From Coniochaeta sp. PMI_546 (taxonomy: Eukaryota > Ascomycota > Sordariomycetes > Coniochaetales > Coniochaetaceae), in assembly GCA_021432605.1 (NCBI GenBank), contig MU271143.1, forward strand, positions 3,171,277 through 3,235,276: 64,000 bases of DNA, given 5' to 3'. Positions 34,070 through 44,987 of the stretch are shown in pieces (positions within the stretch are counted from its first letter, which is position 1; each line of letters opens with the position of its first letter). The notes beneath the pieces were generated by a model. That model did no database searches. It was not told where the DNA came from and worked only from the letters and a program-made list of their open reading frames with translations. The position numbers and the translations under genes are program-made.

Positions 34070-34879
34070 ATGTTGTCCAATATATACACCTCCCTTGCCG
34101 TGCTCGTCTTCACAGCACTGACAAGTGCCCTGCCGTATGTAGTCCCCTCAACATCACCACAGCCGCCCTTCTGACCAGCCCGTAGCACCAACATCACGAC
34201 CCCAGAAACCCTCTCCACAGCCTCATTTTCCTGCTCCTCGCCGGTCTCAGGTCTCTCAGCGTCGGACTGCAACTACATGTCCCAAATCGGCATGGCCGGG
34301 CAGGGCCTCAACGCAAGGTCCAACAACGGGCATATCTGGGTCGGCTCCGATGGACCTAACACCTTCACCTTTTACAACCGTGCCTCCCCAGCCGTAGGCG
34401 TCATCCTGGTCCTATGGGACAACCCGCCCAACGACTACCAGTCCTCCTTCATGAACGTGCGCACCCCCAAGGTGTCCTGGTCCATCCCGGCCGGCGGCTC
34501 CGTCACCGTATCCATCGCCAACGGCGTGTCCGGGGCCTGGTCCGCGCTGTACGCCCACAAGACGATACTGAGTCAGTACGGCCAGATATACAACACCTGG
34601 GGCGAGTTCACGACGGGCAACTCGGCCACTGTCGACATCTCGCGCGAGATCCACATGGCCGGCAACAGCATCGATGCCAAGGTGTCGACGGGCTGCACGG
34701 CGAATATGAACACGTGTGCGTCTGTGTGCAAGAGCGGCGACACTTGTGGTACGTCGGGGAGCTACGACCTAATCGGCTGTACCGGGAAGAACGCGGCCTA
34801 TGGGTTGTATAACGGCAATCCGTCAGGGGGCTGCCAGGGGTGGAGCAACGGCGGCCACATCGATGCCAGCTTTTACTAG
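34070..34879 (+). CDS. small secreted thaumatin-like/effector-type protein
   Basis: Two exons (34070-34134 and 34186-34879) with a 51 bp intron (GTATGT, CTGAC branch, CGTAG) encode 252 aa. The signal peptide is MLSNIYTSLAVLVFTALTSA. The mature protein is a Gly/Ser/Asn-rich beta-type domain (HIWVGSDGPNTFTFYNRAS, WGEFTTG...VDISREIHMAG) ending in a Cys-rich segment (STGCTANMNTCASVCKSGDTC, then IGCTG and GGCQGWSNG). The strand pattern and Cys tail resemble thaumatin-like secreted proteins of fungi, but the classical thaumatin signature is absent, so this is a fold-level guess. An extracellular role in host or microbe interaction or in wall binding is possible. Confidence 0.75.
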
Positions 34880-35510
34880 GTGTTGAGCCTGGTGAAGATC
34901 CGTCGTGACCTCCGGACTGTCTGTGGAGAGCCATGGTGTAATTGTTGCCAATTCTATGTGGCCTTCACCTTCCCTTTCTCACGTTCATATTTGGCCGGGC
35001 TGTTTTGTAGATAATGTTCTGTTCTCGCCTATTTCTTCCCCTTGATGTGCCTTTCTTGCTGTGTATAGTTGCCTCTCGTTACCTTACCTAGATCAGTTTT
35101 GTCAACAGCCTACACAAATCACTAGCCAATGTGCCTGCCTACACAACTACAACGGTATGTCCCATGTTGAGATTTGGACCATAGACCTGGAAGGGCCCAA
35201 GTCAAACAGGCAAGCCGTTACCAAAACGGCATAAACTGGCTTTGTGCTCAGGTTGTGGGTGACTAGACTATACAGCCGGTCGTTTTATCAACCTTTGGGA
35301 TCGGTTTGGTCTGGCAAAGGCGCTGCTCTCATCCACGTCGAAGCGCGTGTGGACGACAGCCGTAATCTGCGTTCTATCGTAGGACACCACAGAGTGCATG
35401 CATTGAAACTAGGTATTAGCTATTTTAATTAACTCCAACAGATTGGAATCGTACAAGTTCTTCCACTGGATCGCTTTCTTCATCGCTCTCAACACTACAA
35501 CATGTCAGAA
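34880..35510. other. intergenic between convergent genes
   Basis: 3' flanks of the thaumatin-like and the Ser-rich genes. No supported feature. Confidence 0.6.
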
Positions 35511-37145
35511 TTACATGGCTCTTCTCAAGACAGATGTAACAAGCGTTGTCGGCACTCCTTCCGCAGTAGGGGCAGCCAGTATTCCACCGAGCAGACCACT
35601 CGACGTCGAACTCGAGCTGCTGGTCCCCGAAGACGATCCACCCTGGCCGCCACCACCGCCACCAAGGACAGTGGACACGATACAGCCAAGTCCTAGAAGC
35701 CCGCAGTCTGACGAACTGCCGCCCGAGCTCTGAGGCGGCTGTGACTGGGATGGACTTGCTGTTGTGCTCTGGCTTTGGCTTTGGCTCTGAGACTGGCTTT
35801 GTGACTGGCTCTGGCTTGAAGTTTGGCTTGGGGTTTGGGACTGGGACTGGCTCTGACTCTGTGTCTGGGACGTCTGCAACTGTGATGTCGACGCCGACGT
35901 GGAAGACGACGCCGACGACGTCGAGCCCGGCGAACCAGTGATAATGGTCATGATAGTCGTCACCACGACAGAACTTTGGCTGCTGCTCGAGGAGGACGGC
36001 GCGGGTGCTGTTGTCGTGCTTGATGACGCGGCACTCCACTGGGAAGCAGAGGACGCTGATGACGTCGCCTGTGAGCCACTTGAGGCTTGAGAACTGCTTG
36101 GGGCAGATGAGCTCGTCGAAGATACGGTAGATGAAGACGGCGCCGTGCTACTGCTGGCAGCCGTCGACTGTGTCGGAGTTGCGGAAGCACCTGAGGACGA
36201 AGACTTGGAGGTGTTGTTCATTGTCAAAGACGGATTTGCGGAAAGGATGCTTGACAGAATGCTGGACAGATATGCACTGCCGCTTGCGGAGTCCGAACCC
36301 GACGACGAAGAGCTCTGGCTTGGGGCAGCCGTGCTGGAGGACGAAGAGCCGCCGCTTACCTGACTAGAGCTCTGAGATGATTGCGCTTGCGAAGTGGTCG
36401 TCGGTTGTGCAGATGATGACCACGACGACGACGTTGTTGTCGGCTTGGATGATGATGAAGACGTCTGTGATGAACTTCCCGGCTGAGACGAGCTTGACGA
36501 CTGAGCTGAACTTGAACTCGGAGCAGCGGTCGTGGAAGACTGGGCACTGCTACTGCTCGCTTTAGTGGAGCTTTGAGAGGGTTGTGCTTGAGAAGTCGAT
36601 GATGTCTTCGCAGATGATGTCGATGACAAGGAGTTCACGGTGGATGAGGACGGCGCAGATGATGACGGAGAGTTCGGCGATTGTGTGCTTTGCGATACAG
36701 ACGTCGATGAGGGTCCACTGGGGCCTATTATCGTAGTCACGATGGTGGTGAACTGGCCTGACTGAGTCGGAGACGCACTGGAGGAACTTGTCGATGTGGT
36801 GCCGGAAGAGGACTGGCTTGGGGCAGGAGATGCCGACGACGAGTTCGATGATGCAGCTGACGTGAGTGCGGACAATGTGGGTTGCGATACCGATATGCTC
36901 GAGAACGACAGGCTGGGTTGCGACGGGGAAATGTTGGAAAAGGACATGCTTGACATGGAGATGCTGGATAACGACACGCTGCTACTCGTCATGGTCTCCC
37001 TTGCCTTTTGCCTCATGTGACGGCTGCCATCGACTTCTACAAAGGAGAATCGTCAGTGTCGTTGCGTATAACTGTGCTGGACCAACAACTCACCTAGAAC
37101 GAGCATAAGCACGAGAATACTCGCGATGAACGACAGGCAGGCCAT
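35511..37145 (-). CDS. secreted Ser/Thr/Gln-rich mucin-like protein
   Basis: Two exons (37145-37094 and 37036-35511) with a 57 bp intron (GTGAGT...TTGTAG) give 525 aa. The first exon and the start of the second encode a signal peptide (MACLSFIASILVLMLVLEVD). Almost all the rest is Ser/Thr/Ala/Gln/Pro-rich low complexity, including a block of Ser-Gln dipeptide repeats (35760-35870), and is probably densely O-glycosylated. Three similar islands, FTTIVTTIIGPSGPSS, VVVTTIMTIITGSPGS and CGLLGLGCIVSTVLGGGGGG, break the low complexity. There is no C-terminal hydrophobic anchor, so it should be secreted or wall-associated. The function is unknown; a cell-wall or adhesive role is plausible. Confidence 0.75.
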
Positions 37146-37267
37146 ATTGTTACTGGTATTTTACGGAATCGTCGTAATTAGGAGTACATGCACTTTCACG
37201 CGAAGGCCAGTCGATACAACACGAGCATCATTGAAAAGGTGGCATCTAAGCAGCACGCCTTCTTTAC

Positions 37268-37274
37268 CTTTATA
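37268..37274 (-). promoter_or_regulatory. TATA box of the Ser-rich protein gene
   Basis: TATAAAG on the minus strand about 123 bp upstream of the ATG at 37145. Confidence 0.5.
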
Positions 37275-38151
37275 CATGGTCGGGGGCATCAGCTCAGAAT
37301 GATAGGCGACGTTGTGCTCAAAGTCGAAGTCCATCAAGCTTCCTCTCCACCATGCCGTCATCGCTTGTCTATTTTTTTTTTCCGTTCCAGATCTAGACTG
37401 CCTATTTGGGCATTGACAGCTTAAGCCCACAGGACTCAGCGGGTCTGAGGGACTGTCATTCCAAGAAACATGTTTCATCATCATAGCAAGATCTGGTATT
37501 GCCAAGTCCGGGGAAGCGTCGTTGTTTCTGGCGGCGCAACTGTGCCTGACATGATTTCTTAGCCAAAGACGGCTGGGATAGATGAAGTTCGAGGATCCGG
37601 TATTAACGGCTATCTTGCAAGTTACGCCCATACGGAGATATATGCGCTCTCATTCCTCGACTCGACTAGAAGGAAACGAAAGTGGGCAACAGGCTAATTT
37701 GCAGCAATACAATGACGTCGATGGCCCGACAAACAAGAGATGTAGTGTTGTTTCAGATACGTCTGCTAGACACGCATCCTATGGATCACTTGTATATCCC
37801 TTGAGCCATGGTCTTATTGCAGTATATAGTCGGGAGAATTCTCCAGTTCATGTCAAATTGCGAAGGAGAAACCATGACTGATGGCATTGGAGGCCAGATG
37901 GTGGGTATGGTTTCTGACCCCGAAACGAAGAAAAAAACGTGCTATAATTAGTGTGTATACAGTCCTCACGCACAGCTTTCGTGCATGACCAAAGACCTGA
38001 CCCCCACGACACCAGTTTGGAGGTTTATTGGTACGCCACAATAAGCATGGCTGCCAAGCGTCTTGTTGCTCCTTGACGTTTCACGTCTTCAGGTCTTCAG
38101 CCGCAGGTCAATTTCCACTTACCATGACAAGAGCATCACCAGATCGTCGTG
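37275..38151. other. divergent intergenic region
   Basis: Lies between the Ser-rich gene (minus) and the multi-TM protein gene (plus). Nothing else is recognised. Confidence 0.55.
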
Positions 38152-39561
38152 ATGGAACTTTGGTTCGCCTCTGTTCTCTGCGTTTCATTGCTGCTGTGGC
38201 CGACAGACTTTGTGGCAGCTCAAATCTCGCCTTCCTCGGCACCACCAGTGTCAACACCAACGCTGTCAGTACCAGGGGATAGCGAGTCATGCGCATTCGA
38301 TGACTTAAATGACCTGGTCGCTCATGTATTCGGCGAATGGAAGGGTTCTAACGTATCTTTACTTGTCGATGCGTGCCCTGAGGCGTGTCTCTTGGTCTAT
38401 GGAACGGGAAATCCAGATATCTCGGGGATCGGCGTAAGTGAAAGGCATAGGCACTGATAAGCTTCGTTCAGCAATCATACTAATGCCAATAAATAGGCCA
38501 TGGCATCTTACATCATCCAAGGAGTCACCTCCCTGGTTTTCGGTCCTCTGCTTGGCGCTCTCTGTCTGTATTTTGGCTCGGACCTTTCTTCAGACTCACT
38601 CTTCCGCCTTCCGACCGAGCTATGGATCTCGAAGTATTTTGTTCCCGTGGCACAGAGCCTCCATCAGGCAAATATACTTATTGCCCTGTCCGTACTCTTA
38701 GCATCTATCATCCACCTCCAGCAGATCTCCCCGGTGGCTGAGACCGACTTCCTGGGTTCCTTGGCACTGTATGAACTCTGGACGGCCATGATCTGCGGTT
38801 TTTCTTATCTACCTATCCATCCATCATCGAAAACACGATCCGCGGTGATAGGGCTATACGCGGTTCTGACATTGGTTATGTCCCTTGTCGTTTATAGGAT
38901 GGCGCAGTTTCCGGCGTCTCATACCGAAATTTTGCAATCCATCACGACTTACTGCGATACACGAAACGGTCTCCCAGCTCCTGTTGTTGCTGAGCCTGAC
39001 AAGCCTTACTCGCCATCGCCTGTTGTGTTGCCAATCTGGTTCACATTAGTAGTGCCTTATATAGCTTTGGCAGCATACATGCTTGCATTCATGCTATTTG
39101 CAGTTGTGTGTGTTTATGGCAAGCGGCCCTATCTCTGGCTATGCAGTCGTTTACATGTTGGTCCGCGCAGGCTTGCAGCTGTTGTGGCTACTCTGGCGCT
39201 CACTGGCCTTGGAGGCTTTTGTATTGGTGCCTGGGTGAAGGCTCTGCTTCTTCTTCGCCAGAAGGTACGAGCCGCAAGCGGCTCTGCATACCATGATGAC
39301 GAGTGGGGATTTGGCCAGATCACGGCCCTGCTGGCCTGGGTGCCCGTCGCGCAGGAGACTTTATTTGCCGTTGGTGGTACGAACGCGCTTCCGCGGCATC
39401 GATTAGGTTAAGACTGCTAACTTGCTTCAGGGACCATCCGTCACTGGTTACGACGTCGGCATCGTCCCTCACACAGTAGCATGGACCACGAATTGCTTCT
39501 GCGAGAACCAAACGGTGCTGAAGGCAGACTCATGGATAAGGACAATAGCCTCCTAACCTAG
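38152..39561 (+). CDS. multi-spanning membrane protein of an uncharacterised fungal family
   Basis: Exons 38152-38433, 38497-39373 and 39431-39561 (introns 63 and 57 bp; the second has a CTAAC branch) give 429 aa. A signal peptide (ELWFASVLCVSLLLWPTDF) is followed by a Cys-containing extracellular segment ending DACPEACLLVYGTGNPDISG, a pattern shared by a family of fungal membrane proteins. About seven TM helices then run from SYIIQGVTSLVFGPLLGALC to LTGLGGFCIGAWVKALLLL. The last exon encodes a basic cytoplasmic tail (GTIRHWLRRRHRPSHSSMDH). The signal peptide plus extracellular Cys region plus seven helices recalls receptor-like topology, but no function is established. Confidence 0.78.
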
Positions 39562-40298
39562 TGTAGAGTCATGAATTAGCAATGGTCGATACCCGTGCCA
39601 TATCGATTTACACTAACGGAAATGAAACAACCCATACTCTACCTATCATTCCAGTCTGGATCTGAAATGTCGCTGGACACGACAGCGGCCGCCAGGGATG
39701 CGAGGAAGGCCACTTCTGTATGTTTTGTGTTCGGATGCGGCAAAAGTGAGGTTGACGACTGTGGATTCAGTGGCGGCCTTCAGCGCCCCAGCCTAGACAT
39801 TTCCGTTGTTACCCTTATACCTAGGAAAGTGGGCATCATTTTACGGCATCAATGCCTACGTGGTGCTTAACTCTCATCATTAGCAGATGGCTGGGCCTCT
39901 GAGACTAGTATTTTACGGATGTTCCCCAACGTTATTTACTACTGGGAAATCCGACCTTGTACATTTAGCTGATGCTTAACGGAGTTCCGTAATCCTTTGT
40001 AGTCTTTTAGGTTTTAAAGCTATAGTAGTTGAAACATTTGCTGCAACTTAGGCTCCACAGGCCCACTAGCACTATAGGGCTCCACAGGATAGACAGCTAA
40101 TTCCAAAAATCTTATTCCCTTCCAAGACTAGACTAGTGTACGGTGGTAAGTTTGAGGCTGTGGGTCGGGGTACTTACACTGGTCTAGGCATCTGAGACTA
40201 CCTTACATAGTAGGCTCGTTCTAGCCTTCCGACTCTCCTTCAACCCAAAACATCACCTTACCAATCCAATACTTCCATCCTTTTCAACCAACACTCGA
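39562..40298. other. intergenic
   Basis: Contains a repeated GGCTCCACAGG word (around 40050 and 40079) and no supported gene. Confidence 0.5.
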
Positions 40299-41714
40299 AT
40301 GGAATTCGCAAATGGCCTCTCGCTCCCGAGCGAGCAGCTCAACATGGCATGTAGGACCGCCGCTCCGTTTTTCGCCACCCCGATCGCAGAATCACTTCGC
40401 AACCCGAAGTGCCCAGGCGTTATGGCGCTGTCTTGCATCATCAGAGAGGCTGCTCTGGCCGAGATTTGGAGAGACAAGTCCACGTTGTTCGCGCGACACC
40501 CAGCCTCCATATCCGACTTCGTTGCGATGACCGAATCCATCTTCTCTGAACACCTCCTCCACCATCTACAGTCGCAAGCCACATACTTCGATGCCGTATC
40601 CGGGATCTCTTGCATTTCGGCCTGTTTCATCTGCTCACGGCCGATTATTAATGCGGTGGAAGACGTCATTTGGGGTATCATTATATACTCTTCGACCAAG
40701 GCAGGCGAGACCCTTCCACAGTCGACGTTCAGCACCACTGAGTCCTACCAAGGCCGGCAACCCCCACCTCAGAATACACAATCCAGCCAACCTTCCTCAT
40801 CAAGACAGACTGTCGCTGGCCCATCGACAGACGTGCGCTCCCCCTCAGGCTCCGGAGCGGTCCACAGTCCCTGTCGCATCCAACAAATAAATTTGGAGGG
40901 GGCTACTATCGCAGAGGCTTGGTGTGCCAACGCTACAACCAATGGCTTGGAGGGTGCGGCTATTGCTGCTGTCGGCCCCGACGAGGATCCGTCCACAATG
41001 AGATTCAGGCCACTCGCTGTGTACCACGGCACGGACGTCGACATCGGTGACCGCGAGAGAACTGTTGCAGACCCACGCCACGACCGTCTCAATTCGTCAG
41101 TCAAATCCAATCAGGTTGCTCCGACAGCTTGGGGCGTCCTGCCTGTCGTTTGGACAGGCTTTAGCCCGCTGAGGTGCTTCCTGTGGGCGGCATTTAAGGG
41201 AGAGGTGCTTCAGAACATCCCGATCGGTACTCCCAAAGGTCGACTGGAACAGTCCTGGAACTGTAACTCGGATTCTGACACTATACATCGGCACGAGGGT
41301 GTCACCCTTCTCCAGTTCCGTCCGCCTTTGCCCTCGGCACCCGGCCAGACACACTACGTGATGCCCAAGGGCCGAGAAGCCGAGTGGCACCGCATCGCTT
41401 TGAATTACGGCGGCGAAGGTTTCGGTGAGCATGCTCTGGCCGCTTCTCGCGTCAAATATCTCTGGGACCAGTTTGCCAACATCCACGGTGGAGCACTCGA
41501 CACTTGGCCTGAGACCCTTCATTGCCGCGAGTTCGGATCACAGGTGGCCATGGTTCGGAGTTTCACCAAGCAGCTTTGGAGGACTGTCTGGTTCGACGCC
41601 GGGGTGAATGCCCTCAACAACAGCCACGAAGTCACTTACGCCATCTCCTTCAAGCTGACCATTCCCGCCCCACCCCATGTCTCCCAGAACAAGGAGACGT
41701 CGCGTACCGGTTAG
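40299..41714 (+). CDS. unrecognised protein with YHGT motif, possibly ADP-ribosyltransferase-like
   Basis: A single exon of 471 aa from the ATG at 40299. The N-terminal 135 residues look globular, with a Cys-rich helix (ISCISACFICSRPIINAVED). A linker rich in Gln, Ser and Pro (about 150-190) follows. The C-terminal half has LAVYHGTDVD (about 238-247), VVWTGFSPLRCFLWAAFKG (about 281) and PKGREAEWHRIALNYGG (about 360). A YHGT strand followed by a W/Y-T/S pocket motif and an E-x-E-W-type motif is the order seen in some ADP-ribosyltransferase-fold families such as DUF3990, but the match is by eye and weak. The frame stops at TAG (41712-41714) and then continues open for 27 more Lys-rich codons, suggesting a recent nonsense change or readthrough. 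Confidence 0.5.
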   Translation: MEFANGLSLPSEQLNMACRTAAPFFATPIAESLRNPKCPGVMALSCIIREAALAEIWRDKSTLFARHPASISDFVAMTESIFSEHLLHHLQSQATYFDAVSGISCISACFICSRPIINAVEDVIWGIIIYSSTKAGETLPQSTFSTTESYQGRQPPPQNTQSSQPSSSRQTVAGPSTDVRSPSGSGAVHSPCRIQQINLEGATIAEAWCANATTNGLEGAAIAAVGPDEDPSTMRFRPLAVYHGTDVDIGDRERTVADPRHDRLNSSVKSNQVAPTAWGVLPVVWTGFSPLRCFLWAAFKGEVLQNIPIGTPKGRLEQSWNCNSDSDTIHRHEGVTLLQFRPPLPSAPGQTHYVMPKGREAEWHRIALNYGGEGFGEHALAASRVKYLWDQFANIHGGALDTWPETLHCREFGSQVAMVRSFTKQLWRTVWFDAGVNALNNSHEVTYAISFKLTIPAPPHVSQNKETSRTG

Positions 41715-41798
41715 AACTCGGTTCGCAAACATGGGAAGGAATTGAAGAAGAAGGCTAGCGAGTTCTTCTCCCACTATGGCAAGGACAAGGCCAAGTAG
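41715..41798 (+). other. in-frame Lys-rich continuation after the TAG stop of the preceding gene
   Basis: Directly after TAG (41712-41714) the same frame encodes 27 residues ending ASEFFSHYGKDKAK before a second TAG at 41796-41798. The composition is protein-like and helical. It is either the original C-terminus cut off by a nonsense mutation, a readthrough extension, or chance. Confidence 0.4.
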
Positions 41799-42072
41799 TT
41801 ATCGTAGAGACGATGATCGTTAGTAGCAATTAGGCTTTAATAACAACAATAGGTAGCGAATTTAATAAGATCGTTACAGTCGGCTCGAAATCTGGACAAT
41901 GGACAGCGTGACGCCGAGAGGCCATTACCGGGGAAACCTCGGCTCGGAGGGCCGACTGCTTCTCTATACGCGCTATTCAAGCTAAACTATGTCATTCCCT
42001 TGCTTCATGTTTCTAACAGTGAATGATTACGGCTTGGAGGTCGAAATCAAGTCATGCCGACTTCCAGTCAAC

Positions 42073-42901
42073 ATGTTCGATTCTTCATTCATCAAAGCGG
42101 CTTATGCACGTCTTTCAAGGATCGAAACAAAAAATCATGACAATGTCGACGACAGAGGAACGCTACTACCAAAGCACTTTGACTATGAATATGCTGACCA
42201 GAGAAGAAGCTGGATATCATCAAATACAGTCCATATAGTTATCATCGGCCTAGAACTCACTCTGCTCGCCATCCTGCTCGCCAGTTACATTCTTCTGCAC
42301 GAAAGGCCCGGTGGCCTGGTGCCAGAAGACAAAGCGCTCGACGGATTGTCACTGCTGGCTAGCACGTATAACACCACCATGACCTTCCACAACCAATCAG
42401 ATCTCCTTCGATCAACACACGAGGCGGACATGTACTGGGCGAGGTTGCTAGAAAGCGGTGGGGTCGTCTCTCTGGATACTGAGTGGGCTCGTCAATCTGG
42501 ACTCCGCAAGTCAGCAACTTCTCCAACAGATCCAAGCCAGAGTATATATCAAGTCGACATCTTCCATGCGCTGCATTGCATGGTAAGTGACTTAATTACA
42601 CTCAGCTTCTGAGCGATGCCTTGGCTGATGCAGATCTTCCTAGAATGCGATTCGCCAAATGCTCATGTCCCCTATACCTCTACCATTCAACGAAATTCAC
42701 ATGCTTCATTGTTTGGACTATATCCGGCACGAGCTGCTGTGTCATCCGGACCTCACGCTGGTGACGACAAACGACCTGGACGAGTTTGTCTTGGATGGGA
42801 CGCATAAATGCAAGGATTACGGCGCAATGCTAGATTGGGTCGAGCGACATCGATGGAAAGAATTTCCAGAGTGGTTAAACAGCAAGGACACGCTGAGATG
42901 A
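42073..42901 (+). CDS. UstYa-like (DUF3328) putative oxidase
   Basis: Two exons (42073-42582 and 42644-42901; 61 bp intron GTAAGT...CCTAG) give 255 aa. A single TM helix at about 53-76 (VHIVIIGLELTLLAILLASY) follows a hydrophilic N-terminus, giving type II topology. Both signature HxxHC motifs are present: HALHC (165-169), split from the second exon right after CM, and HMLHC (189-193) in HMLHCLDYIRHELLCHPD. The start at 42073 has a better context than the upstream in-frame ATG at 41989. UstYa-type proteins catalyse oxidative cyclisation, hydroxylation or halogenation in fungal RiPP and other specialised pathways. It is followed within 0.5 kb by a methyltransferase gene on the same strand. Confidence 0.88.
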
Positions 42902-43382
42902 TAACTCAACTACCTCACGACAATATTGAAGCAGCTAGTGCCTCCAATATCTCAATTGAGTCCTATTATCCCCGAGTTCCCGAACAGTACTCAACATTGA
43001 CTTCGTCAGCACCTGCTTACAACCTGAGAAATACGCCCTGTACGCGTGGACCCTATTGGTAAGAACATCTGCAGGATTCAGATACAGGTGCTAAGCCCGC
43101 AAGCACAAGAGAAAAAAGGTTTGGATTGCGAGCGACTCGGAGTTAGCAATCACCTTTTTTGACCCGAAGTGGATTCCGGAGCGTACCCATAAGGAGATTT
43201 GTGGGTGAGATTCCTGAAGCTTACTCCTGACATATGAGTGACGAGTGCCCACGACCTGACTGTAAGAGATGCGTTGGATCACTCCCCTAACCCGCAAACC
43301 TTCACGCGCAAGACCCAGACCTAGAACACCAGGTAGCAGCCAGGTATCGTTCCCATGCACAACAACTCAGCTTCATTATAAG
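42902..43382. other. intergenic
   Basis: Between the UstYa-like and methyltransferase genes. No precursor-peptide-like ORF with repeated cores was seen. Confidence 0.55.
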
Positions 43383-44293
43383 ATGGCATCCCAGAGTACG
43401 GTAGTCCTGTTTTGATATGTGCTGTACCGCATGAAAAAGCTAACAAGGAGTCAAAAGCACCGGACGTCTGGAAGAAGCTGGCCCAGGTATGGAGACAGAA
43501 AGACGACCCTCTCGACAAAGGAGCCAAGGACGCGGCCCGAATTCTAGTGACCGAAGTTAACAGCGTATTGCCCTTCTCTGAAGCCTCATTTATACACGAC
43601 ATCGGAACCGGCAATGGCAGCGTCATCGCCGTCTTAGACGACGACTTCGGATCCCAGATACCCAGCTCGGCCAGACTTCTCGCCTCGGACGTCTCCCCGG
43701 GTATGCTCGATGAACTCAGAGAGCGTCAGCAGCTGGCAATACAAAGCGACAAGAACTTGTGGAAGAGAGTAGACATCCAAGTGCTAGATGCAGGCAATCT
43801 GCAAGGAATCGAGGCCGATTCGACAAGCCACATCCTTGCAAACTACGTGCTATATGCCGTCGACCACGTGAAGGCGCTCTCTGAAGTAAGGAGAACATTG
43901 ACCCCGGACGGCGTGTTCGGGTATACTCTCAACGCCGACGCGCCGTGGATCAGTCTCTTAGCCGAGATCAGCAAGGTCCGTCCAGACAAGACCGCGCCGT
44001 ACCCACCTGCCATGTGGCACACAGCGGAGTCGAATGCGAAGGTGCTTCGGGAGGCCGGCTTCAAGGATGTCAGGGCAAGACTGGAAGATATCGACCTGCA
44101 TTATGACAGTTACGAAGGCTTCGTGGACTACATTCTTGACCATATGCCGTTCATCCCATATGTAATGGCCGATATGCCGGATGACGAGATTGCGAGGTAC
44201 AAGAAGCTCATGGTTGAGGAGTTGAAGAGACAAAGCCCCAGTTTGCCAGGAAAGATGACCGGCAAGGTTGTTGTTGTGACCGGCAGAAAGTGA
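43383..44293 (+). CDS. class I SAM-dependent methyltransferase
   Basis: I infer a 13 nt first exon (43383-43395, encoding MASQ plus one base), a 62 bp intron (GTACGG, GCTAAC branch, AAAAG at 43457) and a main exon 43458-44293, total 282 aa. The main frame has no usable ATG at its own start, so an upstream exon is needed. Motif I is IHDIGTGNGSVIAVLDDD (about 50-67). Later come LLASDVSPGMLDELRERQ (motif II region) and a cofactor-site stretch ILANYVLYAVDHVKALSEVR. The C-terminal part resembles fungal methyltransferases of specialised metabolism (SYEGFVDYILDHMPFIPYVM). The substrate is unknown. It is placed head-to-tail after the UstYa-like gene and before the subtilase. Confidence 0.82.
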
Positions 44294-44987
44294 GCAGTTA
44301 CATGAGGTATATTCCACTTCATTTGTAGGTGGTGCGCAAGTTTTGTTTCGCGTGATGGAAGGGGGAGTTCACACCGGGCCTAAAGCATTGCTTGGGACCC
44401 CTTGGCACATGCCTCTCCACTTTCTCCAAATGCATTTTAGCAGCAACTATCTCTGATCAAGCTTGCTTCTCAGTACTTATCCTACAAACCAAGAAACTTC
44501 TCGCTTGTTATAACCTCAAAAGGGGACAACCATCGAAGTAAAAGTGACAGACGGCTTGACATAATGCCTCCTGCTTCATCTTCGCTGCTCCAATGGGAGT
44601 CAACTCCGCTGAGCTCTGACTTTCACGTGGGAGCGTCGAGTTACATGGCAACGCCTCAAAATCCTACCCAGCAATGAACCCCTGTTCACGGTGATAATCA
44701 TGACCCTTTTGTCAACAACCACAGAATGCACCACCCTTTCTGGCGAACTTCGAAGGAAGCCTGCGGAAGGAACATCCGTCTGACTGCTATAGGGCCGATG
44801 GCTTCGGAATTCCCTGGGCGATGCACCACTAGGTGTATCACGACATGAGGACGCTGTCTATGCAGGCCCGCGTGTAACAGACCTCGCTAGGTAGTATAAA
44901 TATGGATTACCCATCTGAAGCAAATGGATCTGAAGGTATAGATAACTGGCGACTCGATCATCTCGTCAGAATCTCGCCAGCTTCGAC
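44294..44987. other. intergenic, promoter of the subtilase gene
   Basis: TATAAATA at 44895-44902 lies 86 bp upstream of the subtilase ATG. Nothing else is recognised. Confidence 0.55.
44895..44902 (+). promoter_or_regulatory. TATA box of the subtilase gene
   Basis: TATAAATA, 86 bp upstream of the ATG at 44988. Confidence 0.5.

Noticed and set aside
35425-36039. Minus-strand frame overlapping the Ser-rich gene
   Set aside because: A shifted reading of the SQ/Ser repeats, overlapping a gene with a signal peptide and a spliced start.
39595-39870. 91-codon plus-strand frame downstream of the multi-TM gene
   Set aside because: No domain or conserved composition; its N-terminal part does not resemble a signal peptide.
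42902-43382. Search for a RiPP precursor peptide near the UstYa-like gene
   Set aside because: No ORF with signal peptide and repeated Lys-Arg-bounded cores was found here or in the other gaps of the 42-56 kb group.
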